Of a DNA stretch of 64,000 nt, positions 7,365 to 15,271 are shown one piece after another. The notes beneath the pieces are model-generated. The model did no database searches, was not told the origin of the DNA, and saw only the letters and a program-made list of their open reading frames with translations. A program made the position numbers and the translations under genes. The DNA comes from Longimicrobium sp. (GTDB lineage Bacteria > Gemmatimonadota > Gemmatimonadetes > Longimicrobiales > Longimicrobiaceae). Location of the stretch: NCBI RefSeq assembly GCF_035474595.1, contig NZ_DATIND010000098.1:1-64000 (forward strand). Reading direction: 5' to 3'. Within the stretch, counting starts at the first letter, position 1, and each line of letters starts with the position of its first letter.

Positions 7365-8741
7365 CTATTTTCCGACGCAGAAATCTCCGAACACGCGGTC
7401 GAGCACGTCGTCGACCGTAACGGCGCCGATGAGGTCCTCCATTGCGCCGGCGGCGGCGCGGAGATGGGTGGCGGCGAGCTCCATCGGCACCTGCTCGTCG
7501 AGCGCGGCGATGAAGGAGGCGATCTCGTCGCGCGCGTGGCGGAGCGCGCGCGCGTGGCGCTCGCGCGTGACCAGCGGCGCCTCACCCGGGTCGCCCAGGA
7601 TGTGGCCAAAGGCGAGCTGCAGGAGCCGGTCGCGGAGGGCGGGGAGTCCGGTGCCCTCCGTCGCGGCGATGGATACGGAGGGAATGGCGATCGCCGCCTC
7701 GTCCGCCGCCTCCACCGGATGGAGATCGGACTTGGTGCGGACGACAACGGTGCGGGCGGGATCGCGGCCGGCGAGGAAGGCGCGGTCGTCGTCCCCCGGC
7801 TCGCGGCCGGACTCGATGCAGAAGATCACCAGGTCGGCCGCGGCCAGGTAGCGGCGCGCGACCTCGATCCCCATCCCCTCCACCCGGTCCGCCGTGTCGC
7901 GCAGGCCGGCGGTGTCGACCAGGCGGAAGGGATAGCCGTCGAGGGTGACGGAGGCCTCGAGCGCGTCGCGGGTGGTGCCGGGGATCTCGGTGACGATGGC
8001 GCGCTCGGTTCCCAGCAGCGCGTTGAAGAGCGACGACTTGCCGGAGTTGGGCCGTCCGGCCAGGACGGTGAGCGCGCCCTCGCGCAGGAGCTCGCCCTCG
8101 GGCGCGGTGGCCAGCAGCGCCTCGATGCGGCGGAGCACATCGGCGACGGCGGCGCGGACGCGCTCGGGAGGGACGGGTGGCTCGTCCTCTTCGGGGAAGT
8201 CGATCGAGTAGGCGATCAGCGACTCGGCGGAGATGACGGCGCCGCGCAGCTCCTCGATGCGGCGCGACAGGCCGCGCTCCATCTGGTGCACGGCCGCGCG
8301 GTGCAGCGCCCGCGAGCGCCCGTCGATGAGGTCGGCGACGGCCTCGGCCTGCAGCAGGTCCAGCTTGCCGTTCAGGTACGCGCGCCGTGTGAACTCGCCC
8401 GGCTCGGCCGCGCGCGCGCCGGCGGCGAGGAGCGCGTCCAGCACCAGCTGCGGGGTCAGCACGCCGCCGTGGGTGGAGATCTCGGCGGTGTCCTCGCCGG
8501 TGTAGCTGCCCGGGGCGGGGAAGAGGGTGACGAGCCCACGGTCCAGCACCTCGCCCGTCTCCGGATGGCGGAGCGCGACCAGGCGCTGCGTGCGCGGCGG
8601 GATGCCGTCCAATCCCGGCGCGATGCGGCGCAGCACACCGAACGCGCCGGGACCGGAGACGCGCAGCAGGGCGACGGCGCCGCGCCCCGGCGGCGTGGCG
8701 ATGGCGGCGATGGTGTCGGACGCGAGGGGGGAGATGGGCAT
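7365..8741 (-). CDS. mnmE: tRNA modification GTPase MnmE (TrmE)
   Basis: 458 residues. The N-terminal folate-binding domain begins DTIAAIATPPGRGAVALLR. A central G domain carries GRPNSGKSS (P-loop), EIPGTTRD (switch I) and DTAGLRDT (switch II). The helical domain ends in the canonical C-terminal Cys motif FGDFCVGK. It is the partner of MnmG. I chose ATG 8741 (MPISPLASDTIAA) because the upstream extension starts at TTG and is Arg-rich, unlike the family. In most genomes mnmE and mnmG are adjacent; here a four-gene plus-strand block separates them. Confidence 0.97.
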   Translation of the reverse strand: MPISPLASDTIAAIATPPGRGAVALLRVSGPGAFGVLRRIAPGLDGIPPRTQRLVALRHPETGEVLDRGLVTLFPAPGSYTGEDTAEISTHGGVLTPQLVLDALLAAGARAAEPGEFTRRAYLNGKLDLLQAEAVADLIDGRSRALHRAAVHQMERGLSRRIEELRGAVISAESLIAYSIDFPEEDEPPVPPERVRAAVADVLRRIEALLATAPEGELLREGALTVLAGRPNSGKSSLFNALLGTERAIVTEIPGTTRDALEASVTLDGYPFRLVDTAGLRDTADRVEGMGIEVARRYLAAADLVIFCIESGREPGDDDRAFLAGRDPARTVVVRTKSDLHPVEAADEAAIAIPSVSIAATEGTGLPALRDRLLQLAFGHILGDPGEAPLVTRERHARALRHARDEIASFIAALDEQVPMELAATHLRAAAGAMEDLIGAVTVDDVLDRVFGDFCVGK

Positions 8742-8828
8742 GCGCGGGAGAATGGGGCGGCGCGCGCGCGGCGACAAGCGGCGACTCGCTCGGCGATTCA
8801 GCCGGTGAAGCTAGTCAATCCGGGTAGA

Positions 8829-9122
8829 CGTCATCCTGAGTCGGACACCGCGCTGCGCGCGACCACAGAGGATGAAAGTCGGGCGCCCAGAATAACACAA
8901 TCTGGACTGACTTTCTATTCAGGCCGGCCACGCATCCACCGGATCTACACAGAACGTTGCAGGCCGAAGGATCTATAAGCGCGGCCGCACGTCAGCCGGA
9001 GGGAACGCACGGAGCCATCGGCGCGGTGCCGCCGCTCACGTGCTCAGCGGGCAATAGATCCTTCGGCCTGCCGTCATCGGTGCGACGGCACTTCGGTCGT
9101 GGCCGGCCTCAGGATGACGTCT
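8829..9122. repeat. Facing pair of family C elements between mnmE and yidC
   Basis: The 8778-9222 gap has no convincing gene. It begins with GACGTCATCCTGAG (8829) and reaches GCAGGCCGAAGGATCTATA (about 8959-8977). An inverted copy runs from AGATCCTTCGGCCTGC (about 9057) to GGCCTCAGGATGACGTC (9121). The left copy is longer and more diverged. The two could fold into a long hairpin. Confidence 0.8.
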
Positions 9123-9170
9123 TTTCTCCCCATTCTCATCCAAATCCTCCATTCTCATTCCAACGGCGAA

Positions 9171-9200
9171 ACGCCCGCCACTCGTGGGAGAGGCGGGCGT
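9171..9200 (-). terminator. Probable terminator of yidC
   Basis: Nine-bp perfect stem ACGCCCGCC/GGCGGGCGT with a 12-nt loop, lying 22 bp after the yidC stop. On the minus strand the stem is followed by TTTCGCC, a weak U-tract. Confidence 0.65.
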
Positions 9201-9222
9201 CTTTCATCTACCGATGCCGTCG

Positions 9223-10980
9223 TTATCGTCGGCGGACTTCCTTGATCGGGGTGGCGCGCTTCGGGGCCTTGGCGGCGTCGGCGGCCTTCTGGGCGTCCAT
9301 AGCGGCGCGGCGCTCGCGGGCGATCAGGATCTGCTGCGGGAGCGAGGCCAGGTTCGAACTGACGTAGTACAGGTTCAGCCCCGACGGCATGAACCAGAAG
9401 AAGAAGCCCATCATCAGGGGCATCGTGTACATCATGGTCTTGGCCTGCGCGTTCTGCTCCATCCCGCTCATCTTCGTGCTCACCCACTGCAGCGCGAACA
9501 TCGACGTCACCAGCAGGATGGGGAGCAGGTAGATGGGGTCGCGCAGCGAGAGGTCGGGAAGCCACATGAACCCGGTGCCGCGGAACTCGATGGCCCCCTG
9601 GAAGACGAAGAAGAGGGTGATGAGCACCGGCATGGGGATGAGCATGGGGAGACACCCCGACATCATGGAGAAGGGGCTCACCCCCAGCTCCGAATACATC
9701 TTCATCATCTCCTGCTGCTGCCGGCGCGGATCCTCGCCGTACCTGGCCTGGATCTCCTTCATCCGCGCCTGCATCACCGGCTGCACCGACATGTTCTTCA
9801 TCTGCGACCGCATGGCGCGCGCGTTCAGCGGCCAGGTGACCAGGCGCACCACGATGCCGAAGATCAGCAGCACCCACCCGTACGCCAGCCCCATGTTCTC
9901 GTGCATGGCCCGCAGCGCCCACAGCACCACCGCGGCGATGGGGCGAACGATGGGACGGAGCCAGCGGTAGCCGTACGGGTTCACCTCCTCGAGCTGGTGC
10001 CCCACGGCCACCAGGCGGTCGTGCTCCAGCGGGCCCAGGTAGGCCTGGTACCCGAAGGTGCCGTCCGCGCCGATGGGGAGCGACACCGTGCCCGCGGCGC
10101 GCGGCGAAACCAGCGCCTCGTCGCCCACCTTGTAGTTCTCGTCCGGCAGGTCGGTGCCGATCAGGCGCGTGAACTCGCGCCCCTTCGGCACCAGCGCCAT
10201 CAGGAAGTAGCGGTCGCGGAGCCCCGCCCACGCCAGCGGCCCGGCGATGGTGTCCTGCACGCCGGGCTTCACCTTGGCCAGGTACTCGCGCTCCACCCGG
10301 CGCCCGTTCCAGGCCACGAACGACAGCTCGCGCGAGGTGTTGTGCTCCTTGGCGTCGTGCGGCGCCAGGCCGGTGCCCAGGCTGGTGTTCAGCGTGCCCG
10401 CGCCGCCCAGGCCCAGCAGCCGCCCGCTGACGTCGACCAGGTAGTCGTTCGCGCGGAAGGTGTAGGTGATCCGGGCGACGGGCACGCCGCCCTGCGTGGC
10501 CGTGAAGGTGAGCGACTGCGGCGCCCCGCCGGCGCGGAGGTCGATGCGGTTGGCGCTCGGCTGGAACTCGGCGGTGCGCAGGTCCAGCGTGCGCGCGGCC
10601 GAGGTGGCCGTGCCCGAGAGCACGTCGGTGGCGCCGCTGGGAACCAGCTGCACCCGCTCGCCGCGGTGCACGTACGACGGGTACTTCAGCAGCTCCGCCC
10701 AGGTGAGCGCCGCCCCGCGCGTGGAGAACCGGTACTCGTAGAGCGGCGAGCGGACGGTGACCGTCCGCCCGGGCGCCGCCGTCCCCGGCGCGACCGTTCC
10801 CGGCGCGGCGGCGGGAGCCGTCGCCGCACCCGCGGTGGTGGCCGCCGGGGCGTGGGCGGCGGCCGCGGCGCTGTCCGCGCCGGTGCGGGCCGGCCGCGGG
10901 GGCACGGGCGGGAAGAAGGTCTGCCAGACGATCAGCAGCACCGCCGTGAGCACGAAGGCAAGCGCGAGTCGCTTTTCCAT
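9223..10980 (-). CDS. yidC: Membrane protein insertase YidC
   Basis: 585 residues. The N-terminal transmembrane helix (residues 5-22, LALAFVLTAVLLIVW) is followed by an Ala/Pro-rich linker to about 75 and a large periplasmic beta domain to about 340. The conserved five-helix insertase core (about 345-560) includes the cytoplasmic coiled loop (MQARMKEIQARYGEDPRRQQ) and the LPMLIPMPVLITLFF helix. A short basic tail ends the protein. It inserts and folds inner-membrane proteins, alone or with Sec. It sits in the standard rpmH-rnpA-yidD-yidC order; no jag gene follows. Confidence 0.97.
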   Translation of the reverse strand: MEKRLALAFVLTAVLLIVWQTFFPPVPPRPARTGADSAAAAAHAPAATTAGAATAPAAAPGTVAPGTAAPGRTVTVRSPLYEYRFSTRGAALTWAELLKYPSYVHRGERVQLVPSGATDVLSGTATSAARTLDLRTAEFQPSANRIDLRAGGAPQSLTFTATQGGVPVARITYTFRANDYLVDVSGRLLGLGGAGTLNTSLGTGLAPHDAKEHNTSRELSFVAWNGRRVEREYLAKVKPGVQDTIAGPLAWAGLRDRYFLMALVPKGREFTRLIGTDLPDENYKVGDEALVSPRAAGTVSLPIGADGTFGYQAYLGPLEHDRLVAVGHQLEEVNPYGYRWLRPIVRPIAAVVLWALRAMHENMGLAYGWVLLIFGIVVRLVTWPLNARAMRSQMKNMSVQPVMQARMKEIQARYGEDPRRQQQEMMKMYSELGVSPFSMMSGCLPMLIPMPVLITLFFVFQGAIEFRGTGFMWLPDLSLRDPIYLLPILLVTSMFALQWVSTKMSGMEQNAQAKTMMYTMPLMMGFFFWFMPSGLNLYYVSSNLASLPQQILIARERRAAMDAQKAADAAKAPKRATPIKEVRRR

Positions 10981-11033
10981 CTATCTTCCAGATCCGTTCA
11001 GATCTCGGTGTACCAGGGACCGGCCCCGCGGAG

Positions 11034-11246
11034 TCAGGGGACCGGGTCGTAGCCGCCGCGCGCAAAGGGCTGGCAGCGCGCCAGCCGCTTCACCAGCAGC
11101 CAGGTGCCCCGGCCGGCGCCGTACTTCTCGATCGCCTCCAGCCCGTACGCCGAGCAGGTGGGATAGAAGCGGCACACCGGCGGCTTCAGCGGGCTGAGGG
11201 AGCGCCGGTAGAAGCGGATGCCGGCGGTCAGGGCGCGCGCGAGCAC
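11034..11246 (-). CDS. yidD: Membrane protein insertion efficiency factor YidD
   Basis: 70 residues from a GTG start. It shows the full family signature: [20 protein letters not shown], then [10 protein letters not shown], and the C-terminal [14 protein letters not shown]. YidD is a small inner-membrane-associated protein that helps YidC-dependent insertion. It overlaps the 3' end of rnpA by 19 nt and lies 53 nt before yidC, in one operon. Confidence 0.95.
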   Translation of the reverse strand: MLARALTAGIRFYRRSLSPLKPPVCRFYPTCSAYGLEAIEKYGAGRGTWLLVKRLARCQPFARGGYDPVP

Positions 11247-11614
11247 AGTTCCTCCACGAGCTCCTGCAGCTCCTGGCGCAGCGCCGCGAAATCGGCCGCG
11301 TACGCCTCGGGGCGGGCCCGGATCATTACGTCCAGAGCCAGCCCCGAGTTTCCGAGCGCGGGAAGGACCACGGTGCGGCCCAGCTCGCGCAGGCGCCGCT
11401 TCACGCGGTTGCGCTCCACGATCTCGTGCTTGTGCTTGGGCACCACCACGCCCAGCCGGGCAAACGCCACGGGGGAAGGGGAGACGAACGCGTCGAGATG
11501 ACGCGTCTTGCTCCTCTTCCCCCGTCTGAACAGCGCCCGGATCTCGGCCGAGTGCGTGATCCGTGCCGCGCGCGGAAGCGCAAAGCCCCGCGGGGCGGGC
11601 CCCTCGGCGTCCAC
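11228..11614 (-). CDS. rnpA: Ribonuclease P protein component
   Basis: 128 residues from a GTG start. It contains the RNR motif region [15 protein letters not shown] (about 67-81), which binds the P RNA, and the family's N-terminal [21 protein letters not shown]. It matures the 5' ends of tRNAs together with the catalytic RNA, which is not in this window. It lies just downstream of rpmH, as in most bacteria. Confidence 0.96.
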   Translation of the reverse strand: MDAEGPAPRGFALPRAARITHSAEIRALFRRGKRSKTRHLDAFVSPSPVAFARLGVVVPKHKHEIVERNRVKRRLRELGRTVVLPALGNSGLALDVMIRARPEAYAADFAALRQELQELVEELCSRAP

Positions 11615-11634
11615 CTTGCGGCGGCGGCCGCGTT

Positions 11635-11784
11635 CTACTTGCCGCCGATCTCGACGACCAGGCGGTGGCGGCCCTTGCGCCGGCGGGCGTTCAGGACCTC
11701 GCGGCCGCCCTTGGTGGCCATACGGGCGCGGAACCCGTGCTTGTTGATCCGCTTGCGGTTGCGCGGACGATAAGAAGGCTTCAT
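11635..11784 (-). CDS. rpmH: 50S ribosomal protein L34
   Basis: 49 residues, very basic, with the characteristic start [20 protein letters not shown] and the later [12 protein letters not shown] 11784 has AAGGGG upstream; the longer in-frame extension is not part of the family. It is the first gene of the rpmH-rnpA-yidD-yidC operon and would normally face dnaA directly; here a VOC/PadR pair lies in between. Confidence 0.97.
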   Translation of the reverse strand: MKPSYRPRNRKRINKHGFRARMATKGGREVLNARRRKGRHRLVVEIGGK

Positions 11785-11901
11785 TGGTACCCCTTCGGGT
11801 GCTGCCCGTAGTCGGTGTTCAGGAGCGGCAAAGACAAGCAAGATAGCCATTCTCAGCCGTTCCGTCAACCGGCGGCGGTCACGCCGATCGCCGTCCCCCG
11901 C

Positions 11902-12279
11902 TCAGGACGGCTGCGCCGTGGGGTGCGCGAAGATGACGAGCGTGCCGGCGGGATCGCGGACGGTGAACTCCGTCATCCCGTAGAAGGTGGTGTGGCGGGG
12001 GAGGACGATGATGCCCTGCATTGCCCGCTCGGCGGCGTCCAGGTCGTCGACCTCGATGAAGAGCTGGATGCTGGGCTCGCGCGTGGCGGGCGGCGCGTCG
12101 GCGCCCATCCCGGCGCGGCTCTGGTACATCACCTCTACGCCGTCCTTCTCCACGATCGCGAAGGCGAGGCCGTCGTCTCCCGGCACCTCGGCGGTGCGCC
12201 GGAAGCCGAGGCGCTGCTCCCAGAACGCGGCGCACGGCTCCACCTGGTCCACGATGATGACGGGCGTCAGCTTGTTCAT
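11902..12279 (-). CDS. VOC-superfamily (glyoxalase/bleomycin-resistance-like) protein
   Basis: 125 residues forming one paired beta-alpha-beta-beta-beta module set. It begins LTPVIIVDQVEPCAAFWEQR, has the typical GLAFAIVEKDGVEVMYQSR strand pair, an acidic EVDDLD turn, and ends in the strand FTVRDPAGTLVIFAHP. Possible metal ligands include the Glu in the second half. The substrate cannot be told from sequence. It has a good GGAGGCAAAGG ribosome binding site, is divergent from a PadR regulator and shares with it an intergenic inverted repeat, so PadR probably controls it. Confidence 0.88.
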   Translation of the reverse strand: MNKLTPVIIVDQVEPCAAFWEQRLGFRRTAEVPGDDGLAFAIVEKDGVEVMYQSRAGMGADAPPATREPSIQLFIEVDDLDAAERAMQGIIVLPRHTTFYGMTEFTVRDPAGTLVIFAHPTAQPS

Positions 12280-12390
12280 CCTTTGCCTCCGGGGTGTGGG
12301 GGACGGAACGGAAGGCCGCCGCGGCGCCGAGCCCCGGCAGCAGTGCGGCGGTGGCGATGCTGGTGCGCAGCGGGCCGCTCGGGTCAGCAG

Positions 12391-12439
12391 GTAGTCTCAA
12401 TAAGACTATTCACGATTCCAATATTCTTATTTAGACTAC
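12391..12439. promoter_or_regulatory. Inverted-repeat operator between the VOC and padR genes
   Basis: GTAGTCTCAATAAGACTAT (12391-12409) faces ATTCTTATTTAGACTAC (12423-12439). The arms match over GTAGTCT-AATAAG with two mismatches further in. It is an AT-rich island in GC-rich DNA, placed where both divergent promoters should be, so it is a plausible PadR operator. Confidence 0.75.
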
Positions 12440-12469
12440 TCGCTGTCAAGAGCTTCATCGCAACGGGAG

Positions 12470-13066
12470 ATGCGGATGGCGGAGCGCGCGTCGCGGCTGA
12501 CGGTGGCGGACCTTGTGGTGCTGGCGCTGCTGCACGAGCGCCCGATGCACGGCTACGCGGTGACGGCGGAGCTGGAGGATCGCGAGGTGCGCGACTGGGC
12601 GGGGATCTCGCGCCCGCAGGTCTACTACTCGCTGAAGAAGCTGGCGGAGCAGGGGTTCACGGAGACGGCGGACGACGCGGGAGACGACGGCGCCGGCGGC
12701 CCCGAGCGCCGCGTCTACCGGCCGACGGCGAAGGGACGCGAGGCGCTGCAGGACGCGCTGGAGCGCGAGGACTGGGCCGAGCAGCGCCCGCCGCCGCCGT
12801 TTCTCACCTGGATGGCGCTGGCCTCTCACGCACGCGAGGGCGCGCTCGCGAGGCAGGTGGCGCGGCGGCGCGCGTTCCTCGGGCGCGAGGCCGCCCGCGA
12901 GCGCGAAACGCTGGCGTCCATGCAGGGCGAGGGCGGCGCCGGCCACGTGGCGGGACGGCTGATGATCGAGCTCACCATCCGCCAGTTCGAGACCGAGCTG
13001 GCGTGGCTGGACGAGGTGGAGCGGGCATTCGGGGTCGCCGGAGGCGGCGGGCAGGTGTCCAGTTGA
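12470..13066 (+). CDS. PadR-family transcriptional regulator
   Basis: 198 residues. The N-terminal winged helix (about 10-90) shows the family pattern LTVADLVVLALLHERPMHGY, then WAGISRPQVYYSLKKLAEQG and the wing RRVYRPTAKGREAL. The C-terminal helical half (Vir_act_alpha_C-like, about 100-190) should dimerise. PadR proteins are usually repressors relieved by small toxic molecules. An ATG two codons downstream (12476) is an alternative start. It probably regulates itself and the divergent VOC gene through the 12391-12439 repeat. Confidence 0.92.
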   Translation: MRMAERASRLTVADLVVLALLHERPMHGYAVTAELEDREVRDWAGISRPQVYYSLKKLAEQGFTETADDAGDDGAGGPERRVYRPTAKGREALQDALEREDWAEQRPPPPFLTWMALASHAREGALARQVARRRAFLGREAARERETLASMQGEGGAGHVAGRLMIELTIRQFETELAWLDEVERAFGVAGGGGQVSS

Positions 13067-13393
13067 TGGAGTGCGCCGGTGATCCGCCCCCCCGCTTGCG
13101 CGGTTCCGAGCGATCCGCGCATCCCCCGCGACCGCCGCCGTCTGTATTCCATCGGCATCTCTCGACTGCATCCCGTGACAGAAGACAAGCCGCACGCTGA
13201 TGCTTGATCCGGATGGTCGACCCTCCATCTCCCCTGCTGCACTTTCTGTATCTTTCCCCTGCTGCTACGCGAGCCGCGGCAGGTGGCGGGTGACGGAGAT
13301 TACACACGGTGTGGACAGCCGCTATACATCGTGAAGTGCACGCGCGCAAGAGTCTTGTAAACCGAAGAAAATCCAGCATTGATGCGGGGTTCC
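13067..13393. other. Gene-free gap upstream of the dnaA promoter region
   Basis: About 330 bp between padR and the dnaA leader. No convincing ORF is visible. It contains a partial DnaA-box-like TGTGGACAG (about 13310-13318). Nothing else stands out. Confidence 0.5.
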
Positions 13394-13422
13394 TTGACTT
13401 ATCCACAGCCCCGGAATAGGTT
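13394..13422 (+). promoter_or_regulatory. Candidate dnaA promoter containing a perfect DnaA box
   Basis: TTGACT (13394-13399), 17 bp, then TAGGTT (13417-13422), a weak -10. A perfect DnaA box TTATCCACA occupies 13399-13407, within the spacer, which would let DnaA repress its own transcription. The box is certain; the promoter is inference. Confidence 0.5.
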
Positions 13423-13468
13423 GCGAGCCTACCGTTTTCAAGGGCTTCGCGTCCCACCCACAGAGGTC

Positions 13469-14878
13469 ATGGAGCACACCGCAGGGGAGGTCTGGTCGCG
13501 CATCCTGGAAGCCGCCAAGGCTGCGCTCCCCGAGCAGGCATACCGGACCTGGCTGGCCCCGACGCAGGCGGTGGCGATCTCTCAGGAGCTTCTGGTGGTC
13601 TCCACCCCCAACCCGTTCGCGGTGGACTGGGTGGAGGACAAGTACGCCGAGATGCTCACCGGAATCGGCGAGTCGCTCTTCGGGCGGCGCTTTACCCTGT
13701 CCGTGCAGTTCCAGGCGAACGGCAAGCCCGCCGCCGTCCCTCCTCCGCCCCTCGAGATCGCGCCGCCGCCCGTGCCCGCCGCCGCGCCGCAGGCCCCCGC
13801 CGCACCCGCAGCCGCCACGCACCCCAACGGGTCGCTGCGGACGGTGCCGCTGAACCCGCGCTACATCTTTCCCCGCTTCGTGGTCGGCAACAACAACCAG
13901 CTTGCCGCCGCGGCCGCGCACGCCGTGGCCGAGGCGCCGGCCAAGCACTACAACCCGCTGTTCATCTACGGCGGGGTGGGGCTGGGAAAGACGCACCTGA
14001 TGCACGCCATCGGGCACGCCATGCTCGACCGCGACCCGGGGAAGCGGGTGATGTACCTGTCGTCGGAGCGCTTCACCAACGAGCTGGTGAGTGCCATCCA
14101 GGAGGGCTCGATGGCCGAGTTCCGCCGCCAGTACCGGCAGATCGACCTGCTGCTGGTGGACGACATCCAGTTCCTGGAGGGGAAGGAGCGCACGCAGGAG
14201 GAGTTCTTCCACACCTTCAACGCGCTCCACGACGCCCAGCGCCAGATCGTGCTGACCTCCGACCGCCCGCCGAAGGAGATCGGGCTGGAGGACCGCCTGG
14301 TCTCGCGCTTCGAGTGGGGGCTGGTGGCCGACATCAAGGCGCCCGACTTCGAGACGCGGATGGCCATCCTGCGCCGCAAGGTGGAGGAAGACGGGCTGGT
14401 GATCCGCGACTCGGAAGACGTGCTGACCTTCATCGCCCGCAACCGCACCTCGTCGGTCCGCGAGATCGAGGGCGCGGTGATCAAGCTGCTGGCGTACTCG
14501 TCGCTCACCGGGCGGCCGATCGACATCTCGCTGGCGCAGGAGGCGCTGGGCGGCGCGCTGCGCCCCGGCGGCGGAGGGATGAACGGCGCCCCCGAGCTGA
14601 GCCCCGAGCGGGTGCGCGAGACGGTGGCGCAGGCGTTCGGCACCACCCCCGAGGCGCTGCAGTCCAAGAAGCGCACCAAGGACCTGACGGTGCCGCGCCA
14701 GGTGGCCATGTTCCTGACCCGCGAGCTCTTCGACCTGCCGCTGGTGGAGATCGGGAAGCTGTTCGGCGGGCGCGACCACTCCACGGTCATCCACTCGATC
14801 AGCAAGGTCGAGGAGGACATGGCCGCGGACCCCGGATTCCGGCAGCGCGTGGACAAGGTCCGGGCGTCCCTGCGCTGA
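13469..14878 (+). CDS. dnaA: Chromosomal replication initiator protein DnaA
   Basis: 469 residues. Domain I (1-80) begins VWSRILEAAKAALPEQAYRTW. A Pro/Ala-rich domain II linker spans about 88-118. The AAA+ domain carries Walker A GGVGLGKT (168-175) and Walker B LLLVDDIQFL. Domain IV has the DnaA-box-binding signature GRDHSTVIHS. DnaA binds DnaA boxes and unwinds oriC. ATG 13469, preceded by AGAGG, gives the standard N-terminus; the upstream frame runs through the DnaA box. A perfect DnaA box lies 62 bp upstream and a box cluster lies downstream. Confidence 0.98.
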   Translation: MEHTAGEVWSRILEAAKAALPEQAYRTWLAPTQAVAISQELLVVSTPNPFAVDWVEDKYAEMLTGIGESLFGRRFTLSVQFQANGKPAAVPPPPLEIAPPPVPAAAPQAPAAPAAATHPNGSLRTVPLNPRYIFPRFVVGNNNQLAAAAAHAVAEAPAKHYNPLFIYGGVGLGKTHLMHAIGHAMLDRDPGKRVMYLSSERFTNELVSAIQEGSMAEFRRQYRQIDLLLVDDIQFLEGKERTQEEFFHTFNALHDAQRQIVLTSDRPPKEIGLEDRLVSRFEWGLVADIKAPDFETRMAILRRKVEEDGLVIRDSEDVLTFIARNRTSSVREIEGAVIKLLAYSSLTGRPIDISLAQEALGGALRPGGGGMNGAPELSPERVRETVAQAFGTTPEALQSKKRTKDLTVPRQVAMFLTRELFDLPLVEIGKLFGGRDHSTVIHSISKVEEDMAADPGFRQRVDKVRASLR

Positions 14879-14896
14879 CGCCTTCCGCACGGCTCC

Positions 14897-14926
14897 TTGA
14901 CAGGCGCCCGGAGCGGCGCGTATTTG
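14897..14926 (+). promoter_or_regulatory. Possible dnaN promoter
   Basis: Perfect TTGACA (14897-14902), then 18 bp, then TATTTG (14921-14926), located 19 bp after the dnaA stop. The -10 matches only in part, so this is tentative. Confidence 0.35.
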
Positions 14927-14984
14927 CGCGCGTCTCCGCACTCCGTTCCCCACGCCTGTCGCCGGACCGTCGCAAGAGCGTCAC

Positions 14985-15195
14985 GAGGCTGTGGAAACAG
15001 ACTGGGGATAGACGGTGGAAAAGGTGTGGGAAACGCGGGGAAGCTGTGGGGATGTGGAGCGCGTGGAGAACCGGCGAGTTCCCCACACCCCGCCCCACAG
15101 CCGTGGAAAGCCCGGAAGACGGTGCGGGAGATGGAGATAGGGGGAGGGAAGCGGAGCTGTCCACAGATCCACACCCTCTACTACTACTACTGAGT
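14985..15195. other. Candidate chromosomal origin oriC
   Basis: The dnaA-dnaN gap holds many DnaA-box-like words: GCTGTGGAAA, GGTGTGGGAAA, GCTGTGGGGAT, TTCCCCACA, CTGTCCACAG (15157-15166) and GATCCACAC (15166-15174). These are followed at once by four CTA triplets (15178-15189), which read TAG on the other strand, and an AT-richer stretch (GTTTTGAAACTCTAAAG). Boxes, then triplets, then AT-rich DNA is the layout of DnaA-trio unwinding elements. No other gap in the window is comparable. Confidence 0.8.
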
Positions 15196-15271
15196 TTTGA
15201 AACTCTAAAGGCACTAGTAAGACTTCCGGTGGAAAAGCGCCGGTCACTCCAGCCTGGGCCGCGGACAGCGT

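Noticed and set aside
8829-9122. Insertion sequence flanked by inverted repeats
   Set aside because: No transposase frame between or near the copies; better described as a small dispersed repeat.
12280-12400. Possible N-terminus with signal-like stretch upstream of the VOC gene
   Set aside because: Starts at TTG, has no ribosome binding site and runs into the VOC gene in a different frame.
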